Notes under the pieces: model-generated
The model's database searches: none
Seen by the model: only the letters and a program-made list of their open reading frames with translations
Told to the model about the DNA's origin: nothing
Origin: Strix aluco
Taxonomy: Eukaryota > Chordata > Aves > Strigiformes > Strigidae
NCBI RefSeq assembly: GCF_031877795.1
Contig: NC_133932.1
Location: forward strand, 39,074,180-39,138,179
Direction: 5' to 3'
DNA length: 64,000 nucleotides
Position numbers and translations under genes: made by a program
In this document: piece after piece, positions 1 through 11,335 of the stretch
Numbering within the stretch: the stretch's first letter is position 1
Layout: the number at the start of each line of letters is the position of its first letter

Positions 1-1035
1 TTGTCCTGCATGTTGCCATATCCTCCCCACCACTGCACCAAGCTGCTGCCAGGGCACAGAGGCTCAGATGAGCAGGAGGCACCTTGACCTGGGAAAGGGC
101 ACATCTACATGGTCTTCTCAGGGAGAAGGGAGGCCGCGCACACGGTCACTGCTGGACAGGGATTTCCTTCAGGTGCTTGTGGGCCAGGGTTATGGCATTG
201 CAAAGGCAGACAAGAAAAGCAGACACATTGCCCACAGGCTCCACAGAGGCCTGAAGCCTCCCTGGGGAAAACACACCAAAGTTTGAAGTATTGTGAGGGG
301 TTAGTTTGGGCCAGAAGCTCATGGCTCTTGTCATTCCTTGTATTGCACAGACAGAAAGCTGTGCTGCCTCCTCACACATAGGTATACAAATCAGAATTAC
401 AAATGCACTGATCTAAAAATCAGTTATTCTCCTTACTAATATTAGAGTCCTTTCCCTCCAGTGGTTGCAAACACCACAGTCATCTTCCATAGCACAGGAC
501 AGGAAGGGACCATTTAAAATGGCCCTCTGATGCCCAAAACCCTTACAGAAACTCAGACAGAGGGGCATACATTTCACACAGGAAGAAGCAAACTCCGTGG
601 TACTCAGTGCACAAAAGGCAGTGCTGATGTCTCCCATAATGGGCTTTTGCAATCTTCAAAACCGACACAGTCAACTGTGTGCCAGTAGATACAGAGAGTG
701 CTGTATATACACACTATAAGGCAGTGATCTTATACCTTGCAGGCAGAGGAAATGCTAACAGTCAAAAAGCATCTAGACTTCTAATAGAGAAACATGCTCG
801 ATATGGCAGTAGCAATATTCAGAAATCATTCACATTTATCTTAAGAACAGCTTGATTTCTCATAAACTGTAAATCGATACCTCAGAGAAATTGTTCCTCT
901 GAAGTGGTGATTTAGATAATCCATCAGTCTCTATCTTCCTTGACTCACGCAAACTCTTTACAACATGCATTTCTTGATAACATGCCAGATGCTACAGGAG
1001 GAGGTAGGAGGGATTTATAATCAAATATAAATTAC
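1..1035 (-). other. TMPRSS3 intron, left window edge
   Basis: About 1 kb to the window edge on the 3' side of the LDLRA exon. Minus-strand open frames here, for example 413-652, show no SRCR or protease similarity and are not flanked by suitable splice sites. I see no repeat of note. It is read as part of the intron before the SRCR exon. Confidence 0.6.
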
Positions 1036-1152
1036 CACATCCGTACTCATCCTCCCCTTCTTTACAGTTGAAGACACCGTTGCACCTGGCAGTTTTCTGG
1101 ATACACTTAAATGATGATCGGCAGCGAAACTTCCCAATGCAGTTATATTGGA
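1036..1152 (-). other. TMPRSS3: TMPRSS3 exon encoding the LDL-receptor class A domain
   Basis: The acceptor is CTTGTTAG and the donor GTAATT. The exon encodes residues 92-130 with six cysteines at 96, 102, 108, 115, 121 and 130, the full LDLRA set. The acidic calcium-binding end reads CNGVFNC followed by KEGEDEYGC. Human has Asp where this bird has Asn116 and Asn120. The exon ends in phase 1, and the next exon should begin the SRCR domain; no SRCR-like sequence was found between 1 and 1035. Confidence 0.9.
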
Positions 1153-4100
1153 CTAACAAGAATGAAAGAAAACAGGGTGATGAAAACACACTTGGATATT
1201 AATTTAACACTTCTGACTTCCATTATCGGGCCAGATTTCTGTCTTGCTAATGAAAAGATAACTCCTGTACTCTAGGAACTTTTGAAATACAACCTGGAGG
1301 TTGCTACCTGGTGCTGCTAAACTCATCCATTAGTAATGACTTGTAGGATGAGTCAGCCTTGCTGTCTGTGCTGACTCCTTCCCAGCTCCCTCTACCCAGT
1401 TTATGTTTCGCTCCAGAGCAAGTTTCTGCCTGGCGCCTCAGCCCCTCAGCAGCAAAGCAAGGAGACCCTTGCAAAATAGGGCCGATGCTTCAACCTCCTG
1501 CAAGCTTATCCCTGTTGCAGCTGTGAAGGCACTGCTCTAGCATCAACACATTTGGCACCTAGACCTGGGCAGGTCACACTTTCCAGTCACAACTAAACTC
1601 ATGCTGTGTTTTCTTTTCCTTTGTAGAAGTAGTTTGTGATAGGGGAAAGTTCTTTAATTCTTTGAAAACAAACTTACTTAGAGAAATTAATTACAGGACA
1701 AAATTATGGCGTGTGCTGCTTGAAGCCTCCCCCAGCTTCTAAACTCTTAGCTCACCACCCCAGAGAGGAACTGGTGAAATTTTACTAGAGAAAGGTTTCC
1801 TGGAGCTGCAGGTTCCCTAGTGTTGTAAATATTACAACAATCCTTTCATGAGTGCCAGATCTATTTTATCCCTACATGTAAATAAAATTTAAAGCCATCA
1901 CATCAACAAGATTTTTTACTTCAGCAAACAAGCTGCAGTAGCCGTTTAATTCCATTATAAGTAAAAGGCTCATGAAAAATTAAGCATTTGAATGGTTAAG
2001 CGAGAACTTAATGAATAACTAATTGTACTCACCACCCAGGCCAATGGCAAGTGCTAGGATTACTGCAAGGAAGAAACCACAGATATATGGAAAGTATTTT
2101 AGGGAGAGAAAAACTTGGCACATCGAAGGTGGTTCAATATCTCCTAGAAACCAAACAGAGAGAACAGTTTCTGTGAAGTTAAACCAGCTTGAGTTTGCAA
2201 TGAGAAAGATTTATCAAATATTAAACTAGATGGCAGTAGTAACCCCTTCATACACTTCAGGAGCCGAGCTGACCTGACCCACAGGTGTTCGGATTCCCCC
2301 AGCTCAGGGGCTGAGAAGGCTCCAAGTGCTTTGTAGCTGGCTGGTGCTCTCAGACACCCCTTCAGCATTTGCCTCATGAGGGATCTGAATTGTGCCCTTA
2401 CAGAGCACCTGGCCTGTCCTCAACACAATTGAGAATATGAGCTCTAAATTTTTATTTTTGTGGGCTGCATCACACTGCAAGCTTTAGAAGTATATAAGCA
2501 CCTCTCCTGAAAATGTGAGTTCCAGTATGAAAATGAAATTTAGACCTGTTTTGTTTGTGTAATCAAACCTGTGTCCAGGGTACAGGTATACTCTCTGAAG
2601 ACTTCAGAAAGCTCAGGTGAACGAGTAAATTCTTTCAGTGGAAGTAGCAAAGAACAAACTAGTTTGAGTCTCCTCCTGTCTGTGATGACTCCTGACTCTT
2701 GCCGGTACCGAGCCTACAGTCCCAGTGCTCCCTCCAGCCATAGCCCCACCTGGACGCTGCTCTGAACATTGTGTCCAGGACAACGGAAATCCTGAGATGA
2801 GGCTGGAGGCCACACAGCTTTGCCTCATGCACCAGGGAGCTAAGTCCTGTGCACGATGCATTCCTCCAGAGTTGGGGTAACAGAGACATGGAAACAAGTA
2901 AGAGGAGCCTAAAGATTTGAACAGGAACAGGGATATTGGAAAAAGACAAGACTAGTTAGTAAATAGGTGTTCAAGACAAGGAGGAGGAAAGTCACTGGTC
3001 CTTTTGGACTTGGAAGCAAGGTTAACTAAAAATAATAGAAAGATAAATTTGAAAAAAAAAAGGACCCCCAAACTAGTCTTGAAAAATGTGGGAAAAGGTG
3101 ATCTGTTTTAAGTTTTGCTGTAAAGACAAGGAGAGAACTGAGCAATGGCTCAAGGCTGACTTTTGAGTTTTCAAGGAAAAAAGATGCATCTGAAGTTAAA
3201 ATATGTATCAGTAATAAATACTGAATACATTTCATGAGCTGGACCAGTCCTGCTCACCAACCACCTCCATAGCTGACCTCAATTTAGTGGTATTGTCAAC
3301 CTGGAAGACAACAGATTCCCCTGAATATAATGAATGGTTTACTTGTTTCAAATGTATTCTGATATACAAAGGACAAACTATGGGAAAATAGCATACACAG
3401 CTCGGTCATGGGTGCATACAGGAACTGGCAGAACCTTGTCTTCAGTTTTAATTCATGCAGCTCTTCACCCCCTCATTCTTCAAGCTTTGATTTTGAGATT
3501 GGCAGACACAATCAGTCAAAGATGAGGAGCATCTCACAGTGTTTATAGACTCACAAGTAAATCTCAGCCTACACAGATTCTCTCAGTAGCAGCTGAGTAA
3601 CTGGTTTTGGCCATGGAGTTGATGTCTGGTATGCCAAAAATCTTAGACAGCTGTAGTAGCTAATGGACTAGAAAATTAAATTGCTCTATCTTCATCCTTG
3701 ATGATCAGCCTGCCTCTGTTGAAGTTAATGGGGTTTTTTGCCATGAAAACTATGGGAAGTAGCAAACATTCATGCTATTCTTCCAAGGTTGCTGTATTGT
3801 ATATTCAGTTTTTTAATGGACCAATTTCCAGGTTTGTAAAATTTCAAATAAGCCATTCAAAAATGTGTCTGAAAAGCATGGGCAAATATTTGGTTTGTGG
3901 CTGAAGGGTGTGAATAATCTGGCTGTGAAAAATGCTTGCATACGCAAGCAGACACAGGATGTCATCACCTGTTAATATGCTGGCAAAACTCACTGCAGGG
4001 GAATGAGGTGTTTCTTCTTCCTCTAGGTGATTGCTTTCTGTGAATGAGTGGACAAGCATAGTTTTGCAAGGCTAAAGACCTACATTAGCCATTTAGATTA

Positions 4101-5708
4101 CAAATGTCAAAAAGCTGTGCAGTATCCCTACCAGATCCATCTGCGCTGGGGTCCACTTTTGCTTGTGGTATGAAGAAAAATCTTTTGAAGGAAAACTGAA
4201 TTTCTGGTACTGGCGGTTCATCTTCTGTAACAGAGATGATTTCAAGACTTCCAGTAGTGGGATTTGTCTCTTGTACCTGACTCAACAGGAGAAAAAGAAA
4301 AAAAAGATAATCTCCTTGTAAAATGTTAGCATAGAATCAGAGAATCGTTTGGGTTTGAAGGGACATTTAAAGATCATCTAGTCCAACCCTCCCCTGCAAA
4401 GAGAAGGGATGTCTTCAACTAGATCAGGTTGCTCAAAGCCCCATCCAACCTGGCTTTGAATGTTTCCAGGGATGAAGCATCTGCCACCTCTCTGGGAAAC
4501 CTGTTCCAGTGTTTCACCACTGTCATTGTAAAAAAAATTTCTTCCTTGTATCTAGTCTAAATCTACACTCTTTCAGTCTAAAACTGTTACCTCTGGTTCT
4601 ATTGCAACAGGCCCTGCTAAAAAGTTTGTTCCCATCTTTCTTATAAATCCCCTTTAAGTATCAAAAGACCACAATAAGGTCTCCTGGAAGCCTTCACTTC
4701 TCCAGGCTAAACAACCCCAACTCTCTCAGCCTGTCCTCACAGGAGAGGTGTTCCAGCCCTCTGATCATTTTTGTGGCCCTCCTCTGGACCCGCTCCAACA
4801 GGTCCATGTCTTTCGTGCGCTGAGGACTCCAGAGCTGGATGCAGTACATTAAGTTATGCACTCAATGTTCATGAGAGCAGCTCTTACAATTAGTTTACCA
4901 GCAACCTACTGAAGTTAATTTTTGCTCAAATTTGTCTCAGTACTGTAGCTACTTTTAATAACTCACACTGGGGGTTGATGAATCCATCCCCTGCTCTCTA
5001 ATTGCAATAGGAAACAAGAGAAAAACTAAAAAGTGTATGACACCTGCACAGGATCCTCATGCAGCAGCCCACTGAATTTTACTCCAGAAAACCTTTGATC
5101 ACTTTCTACACAGTGAAAAACAATTAAAACAGGCGACACTAGAATTCAAGGTAAATAGATTTGAAATGTTTATTTCTGACTCTGCTTCTGCACACTGTCA
5201 CTGGCAAAAGGATTCAGACTTTTGAACTCACAGTGGTGTGAAATAGGTCCAAGTTTGTTAAAGACAGTGGTGCTGGTAAGATGTAAAAGCAGTTTGTTTG
5301 CAGAGCCAGTCCCAGAAAATGCTTACAATCACACATTTTAGGCAAAGAATACTTTTTGTCTGTGACACTGTGTTTTTAAGTCACCTGGGATATCTTTTAA
5401 CCTTTCAGTCAACAACTACAATAAGGTTTCTGCTCTTTCATTTGATAAAATTTCATGCACATTTCAAAAATGAAGATAAATTACATTTTATATAGAATCT
5501 GCTAACTTTAAGGCAGCAAAAAGGACAGCTTGCTCTACGTGATTTTTAGATATTTTAAAAAAGCCTTTGAACTGGTGCATAAGTTGTCCATCCGGATACA
5601 AAACAGCATTGTGAAGTATACTACACGAAAGGTAAACACTGATGTGTCGTTTATTTAGAGGATATCACATGCTCCCAAAACTTCACTCACCTCTTCCTGA
5701 GAAGTCAT
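1036..5708 (-). CDS. TMPRSS3: TMPRSS3, transmembrane serine protease 3 (5' part, coding exons 1-4)
   Basis: Type II membrane serine protease of the ER and cell surface; the human gene is a deafness locus. Coding exons on the complement are 5691-5708, 4132-4276, 2033-2143 and 1036-1152, with GT donors and AG acceptors and phases 0, 1, 1, 1 that join without a stop (130 codons plus 1 base). The start is the ATG at 5708, giving MTSQEE, followed by donor GTGAGT. Exon 2 encodes a cytoplasmic tail with FSFK, which aligns with human FSFR. Exon 3 encodes the membrane segment ending [12 protein letters not shown]. Exon 4 encodes an LDL-receptor class A domain with [10 protein letters not shown]. The SRCR and trypsin-like domains are not in the window, so the gene continues past position 1. 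The tail before FSFK is about 21 residues longer than I recall for human. The identity is strong; the first tiny exon is inferred from splice sites and frame. Confidence 0.9.
2033..2143 (-). other. TMPRSS3: TMPRSS3 exon encoding the signal-anchor transmembrane segment
   Basis: Acceptor TTTCTAG lies just above 2143 and donor GTGAGT just below 2033. The exon encodes residues 55-91. Residues 72-91 are hydrophobic ([20 protein letters not shown]), with Lys70 on the cytoplasmic side, which fits a type II signal anchor. The last seven residues are the same as those I recall for human TMPRSS3. Two cysteines (63 and 76) sit in or near the membrane segment. Confidence 0.88.
4332..4880 (-). repeat. CR1 LINE 3' fragment, minus orientation, in TMPRSS3 intron 1
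   Basis: The left end reads AGAATCAGAGAATC, the reverse complement of the tandem octamer tail of avian CR1. It continues with the typical CR1 3' region in reverse complement (phrases such as GTCCAACC, CTCTGGGAAACCTGTTCCAGTG and CCTCCTCTGGACCCGCTCCA), degrading near TGAGAGCAG. It is about 550 bp, 5'-truncated, and inserted antisense to the plus strand, so sense to TMPRSS3. Confidence 0.92.
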
Positions 5709-7714
5709 AGTTAAAAGCAAAACTGTTTTCTTTCTTCATTATCAAAAGAAACCAAAAGGAAATTCTGAGGTTGCTAAGCCAGTCTGCTCTGGAAAGGTTT
5801 TCACTGAGCCGCCCGTGGCTGGTTCAGTCATCTGTCACATACGGCATTATGGCAGCAGCCTGTGTAATTCAACCTGGAGAGGGGTATCGGGTAGCCCTGG
5901 ATGGCATGGCTACAGAAAGGGGAAGATAAAAATTCAGCATGCTTTTTAATTAGCCTAAGAGCATCAGGTAATATTGTAGTATTTGCAAACCTTTCTGTAA
6001 CTCCTCAACAACGGAGCACCGCAAACTGCTTAGAAAAACTTTTAGACTAGATATTAGGAAGTATTTCTTTCCAGAAGGGGTTGTTAGGCGTTGGAATGGG
6101 CTGCCCAGGGAGGTGGTGGAGTCCCCATCCCTGGAGGTGTTTGAGAGGTGTGTTGACATAGGGCTTAGGGATACAGTGTAGTTGGGATCTGTCAGTGCTA
6201 GGTTGACGGTTGGACTAGATGATCTTCAAGGTCCTTTCCAACCTAGATGATTCTGTGATTCTGTGATTCTGTGCATAGGCTCCTGCTTGCTCATCTTTTA
6301 TCGGAACTCATGCAGCTGAAAAGAGGAGCCTGCCCAGAGCTGTGGGTAGCAGAAGGCAGAAGGCCCAGGTGCTTCGTTGCTTCAGCACACAAGGCCCATA
6401 GGCTCATCTGGCTCTTGCTTCACTTGGTTTAGCCTTTGTTGTGTGCTTGCAGCAAAGAGCACACTTAAAGAGGATTTTTGAAAAAGACCCAATGCTTTAG
6501 TTATGGATAAATTTTATAACTAAATATGGCACAGTATTTTGGAAATACTTTGCAAGTGGTATCTCCTGTTTCTGAAGAAACAACTCATTTGTACTCTAGG
6601 ATTTAGAAAATGAAAATATATGCTCAACTTCATAAACTGCTCAAGAGTAGTAATAATTTGGCTTGGTTTTTTTTTAAAAGAAGAGAGACTGATGAGGGGA
6701 GGGTAGAGGGAAGAAGGAAAAGAAAGCAGACAAGGATGTATAAAGAAAGCAGCACTTTCTGAGTTGCTCACAGTGCTCTGATGCTCTCTCCACTGGGCTT
6801 CAGAGACAAATGGTTGGAGAAGCAGCCCAAGCTGACCAGGTGCCCCAAGGGGAACTTCAGCCAAGTGGGAGAAAATGAGGACTCATTTCAGGAGACCAAG
6901 CAGCTTAGGTGATCGTCTCAGTCCATGGGGTCCTGTCCTCCCCAGGGAGCTCCCCAGGGAGCTGTCAGTGAGGACAGCCCAGGCCAGAGGAAATTGTCTC
7001 CAACCATTTTACCTGCTGTGGCCATGCTGGAAACCCTGGGGACCAGCCAGCACAGCTCTACAGAGGCTCCAATGGCACCACTGGGAAGGACAGGCTTCTC
7101 GCCACTGCCACCCTGAGCTGCTCCAAGCCCAGCCTCAGGGCATGATGTCTAGACGGGACATTGGGTTTGACCTTGCACAGTTGGCCAGCTCATTGACTTT
7201 GGCTGAGAAGACCAAAGCAGGAGCCATGTATGATGGGGACAGGACAATCAAGCCCAAAAGGAAAGAATTTGGCCTACAGACTAACTTCTTAAATGGTGCA
7301 GGACATCCCCATTTACCTTCCCCACACTGCAGTAGCAGCTCAGGTGGGTATCTTGGCTTTCAGAAAACAATTTAAAATGAAAGGCTAAAAGATCCCATCT
7401 CAGACCCTTCAGCAAGTCCACCCTGACTGTGGTGTTTACCTTTAGATTGTTCTGCTGGGGCGGATGGGAAAAACTTGCAGAGAGATTTTAAATTTTTAGC
7501 CACCCTAAAACAAAAATGCGGAGATGCAGATGTTACGAAAACAGGATGTCAGCTTTTGTCAGAAAAGATCACAGGAGGTTTGAGGGTTTTTTTATTTTAG
7601 CTGCCTCTTTTTCTCTCTCTCATTTTCTTACTCCCTCCCTCCCTCCCTCGCACCCTCCTCCCACCTCCCAGTTTCTGTCAGCACTCAGCACACGGTCAGT
7701 GAAGAACGGAGGAG
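5709..7714. promoter_or_regulatory. Divergent TMPRSS3 / UBASH3A intergenic region
   Basis: 2.0 kb separates the two start codons, which face away from each other. It holds untranslated leader and promoter sequence for both genes, plus a CR1 copy at about 6030-6274. It is not a CpG island. A pyrimidine-rich stretch with CCCT repeats lies at 7630-7670, just before the UBASH3A start. The open frame at 6875-7375 shows no family similarity and is not called. Promoter function is inferred from position only. Confidence 0.55.
6030..6274 (+). repeat. CR1 LINE 3' fragment
   Basis: It contains GGCTGCCCAGGGAGGTGGTGGAGTC, GGACTAGATGATCTTCAAGGTC and a terminal run of GATTCTGT octamers at about 6249-6274. 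This is the diagnostic 3' end of an avian CR1 in plus orientation. It is 5'-truncated to about 245 bp and lies between TMPRSS3 and UBASH3A. Confidence 0.93.
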
Positions 7715-10700
7715 ATGGCGGTGGCTGAGACACAGCTGTATGCAAAGGTGTCCAACAAGCACAGGAGCAAAAGCAGCTCTGTACTGCTCGAGTCTCTCCT
7801 CGCCAAAGGATTCCCAGCTCATATCGCGTGAGTAATGTGTTCAGCTGCCTTTGGACAGTATTTAAGATACAAGAGGTATTTCTCATAAGATCCTGACAGC
7901 AGGCAGCTTGCTTTTTTCATGAAGAGAGTGTGCTGCTTCCTGGGAGTGATGTCCCTGTACAGGGATCAGACCTGTCTTGCTTTGAATTTCTTGTAGTATA
8001 TTGCTCATATTGCAAAAACAACCTGCTCTATATCAATTTTTATAAATAGTGTGTATATCTGAAGACACATGCCCTTCCACATCTTCAAGTTGAGAGGCTT
8101 CACAATGAGTTAAGAAGTTGAAGTTCATAGTTTGCTCTTGGGATGTATCCTCTTTCATTTTTTCTGCTTATTACTGTTATTATAAGGCAGTTAAATGTGG
8201 ATGTAACTTTTATCCAAAGTTTTTTTCAAGCCTGACAAAGACCTCGTGCTGGATTTTGTCACTGGAATCTGTTTTAAAAGAGTAAGCTTTCCTGAACAAG
8301 ATGCCACATAAGTCTGTCAATTTTTCTTCCTGTCTTGAATCAGGATCTTGTTCCAAAAGCATGTCCTACCTGGAAAATGTAATAGTAAAGAATGAGGCAC
8401 TATTCTTGGCAACCCCAATGGATGAGAGATTAACTGGTGGCAGCTAACCAAATTAATAAAAAAGAAACGTGATGGTCACTCCTCCTCCAAACATCGCTCT
8501 GGTTGGACAGGGAAGTTTGGGGGAGGATTTTCCAACTTCGGAAGGGCAAGTATGGACACTTTAGTTCAAGCTGTTCGAAACAAACATATTTTATTTAAAT
8601 GTCAAATAACTCCTCATAAAAATATTTTATAAAGGAGAGCAATATCTCTCCCTTTTTCACTGAAAATTAAGCAAGTTGAAAAGGCTCCATTTGTAAGTGC
8701 TGTGTTGCTTTTTTAGGAACAGCTGTGTTTAGTGGATCAACTTTAGACACGGTGAGCACAGCTTACAAGGGAACTGTGGGTCCCTTGTTCCCAGTTATGC
8801 ACAGTGGAATTTTAGCTGTGCAGCTGAAAACCTGGCTCATCATTTCTCTGGTAATACTATAAGTTTTGTCACCCCAAAGTAGTAGCTAGTTTTCTAATTT
8901 TTTGTCCTGTATGCGATGTTCTTCAAATCCCTTTTGAAACACTTCCTTCTGTTACTGAGATGGCTTTGTGCTTCTCAGGTCAAAAGCAAGAAGCAGCGGC
9001 AGAAATACTATGCAAATTGACATAAAATGACAAAATGTCCAAAAGCAATTTATTTTTTAATTTATTTGCTTTTATTGACTTTAAGACCTTCAGAGTTTTG
9101 ATTACGATTTTATAAAATCTTTTAGCTGTCTCTGTAGTTCTTGGATTGAACCGTAAATGAAAGTACTGAAAAGTTGTTCTTTTGAGATGTCCTGGACTGA
9201 GAAAAATGAGGCTGGGTGGAAATATTACAAGATCTTTCATATTGTAGAACCAGCATGCCAAAGCAACATTTCACCAAAGAACAAAAACTAAATGCGTGAG
9301 GATCAAGCCTCACATCAGATCAAGAAAATGGGCGTCCCCTTGTGCTTACACAGAACTGAACTGTGTCAGCAGTTTCTGCTTTAGGGAAGAACCAGTTTAT
9401 TCTCACTGTAAAGACACTATTTTTAATACAGATTTTCAATGGTTTGGTCCTACTCTCTAAGAGAAATTGGTATATACAGAGTTCATTCTATGCATTATCT
9501 TTCAGTCTTCACTGCTCATCTTGGAAGCATAAAATGTCTAGCCACAGCCTAATGATCTCCTGATGTGAAGGGCTTTACAAACCCTGCTGGAAAGAATCCT
9601 ACAGCCAAAGTATATGATGAGAGAAAAGGTGGGAACAGACACAGAGAGGAGCGTAAGGGAGCAAGGAAATAGTTCTGAGCAGCCTGACAGTCTATGGTCT
9701 CAGGTCTCGCTTGTCTTACTACTTTTACAATTTTGCAGGCTCTATGATAAAAGCTGAAGTCAAACTCCATTTGGCTTCAGGGTGGTTTGCACAGAACTTC
9801 TCCCCAAGTGGGAGGAGCAGTATGGCATGAGGCAGTAAAACACTCACTTTGAGGTGTAACAAGTGGTTGACAAAGTCTGGCATCACTGACCAAGCAGCAG
9901 CAGGTGCTGACATTTCAACAGGATATGGTAGGAAGGGCTGCATGGGGAGAACAACAAAAACACAGGTTGTTCATGTTTGATGTGATGGAGAAGGGGGACC
10001 CAGCAGGGGTGTGGAAAGAAAATGGGTGGTATTCATTCACAGAAGACACAGGCTAGTTTAGACCAGCTAGCTCATGGTTTTGTGTTGATTTGGCCATGGT
10101 AATTGATTTACTTTACAGAGAAGAAAGGTAGAAGGTAAAGCTTGAGTGGAAAGGCTCACATTAATGCTCATCCATTTTAAGCGCCCACTAAAGACCCAGA
10201 CATGGTTGCACATACACATAAGTTTATTTAAATATTTTTAACAAGCCCATGTGTGGTTTTTGCACTAGAGGGAGGACAGAAGGTTAGGAGGAAGCACCAA
10301 GGATGAACCTGAGTTCTGCAGCTTAATGCACTCATTGCACTGCTGGTGCATGCTCAGGTGTCACAGAGATGGATGGATGGATGGATGGATGGATGGATGG
10401 ATGGATGGATGGATGATAAAAATGTGAGGAGGCTAAATGAATCAATGCCCTCAGGACCCAGTGAAAAGAAAGAATGACCTCAAGAGAGAAGGGAAGAGAT
10501 GACCAGATGCCAAGTAATTTAGCAGGTTTTCCTCCATATCCACTGTCTCTAATTCCCCTTCATTTCTCTTCTGATAAGTTTGTAGGTGGATTACACAGCT
10601 GGAAATGGCGTTCATGGATGCCTGTGTTACTTAAACACTGTAATCCTTCACCCATCACCTAACATTTAGTCACAAAGACTTGTTCATGTGAAGCACATAG

Positions 10701-11335
10701 TTGGCATTTTGAAAGCTCTAGTGAGAAAAGAAATGTGAATCAAATCCAATCCCAGAGTATGACCGTTACTTTAACAGAGAGAAATGTGAGATATTGTCCC
10801 TCATCTTGGTCTGAACTGGTGACTTAGATCTAGCTCACTGCTGGCCTATGGGAGATGCTCAATCCAATATTTTCAAACCCTAAAATAAGTATGTTTTGTT
10901 TTGTTTATATGTACATGCTTGGGCATCTTGAACCAGAACATTATCCTATGAACTAAGCAACCCTGCTCTTACAGTGCATGGATGGATGGTTTACTCAACC
11001 CTAAGGAAATCCATATATTCAGGAGGGCTGTTAAGGAAACACCTCTAGAACACAAAAGAGAACATTCTGTAGGGAAGACAGGTTACCAATCTTCAAGGAA
11101 TTAAAGACCTGCAGTGGAAGAAACTATCTGGAGGGCTACAGAATGTTAATAGTTGACAGGAATAACCTAGTTATTAAAGGTCCTGTCTTTGCAGGAAAAT
11201 AGACTCGGTGACCACAGCATGTTTATTCTTTACTTTCTAGGAGTTTTCTTTCTGTTATTCTGATGAATCCACTTTTTCTAGGCAAAAAGCCTTGGCTGCT
11301 ACTGGACAAAAGACAATAGAAGATGCTGCAAAATG
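7715..11335 (+). other. UBASH3A: UBASH3A exons 1-2: UBA domain
   Basis: Exon 1 (7715-7827) ends in GC before GTGAGT, and exon 2 (11282-11335) supplies the G, making Ala. The joined protein reads [19 protein letters not shown]. It carries the UBA signature MGF-like KGFP loop and a third helix around EDAAKWLHSH that runs into exon 3. The intron is 3.45 kb and contains the GATG microsatellite. Confidence 0.93.

Noticed and set aside
1-990. Search for a TMPRSS3 SRCR exon at the left edge
   Set aside because: None of the minus-strand frames has the SRCR pattern; the exon must lie outside the window.
6875-7375. 166-codon plus-strand open frame upstream of UBASH3A
   Set aside because: No family similarity. 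It lies in the UBASH3A/TMPRSS3 promoter interval and is not in frame with UBASH3A.
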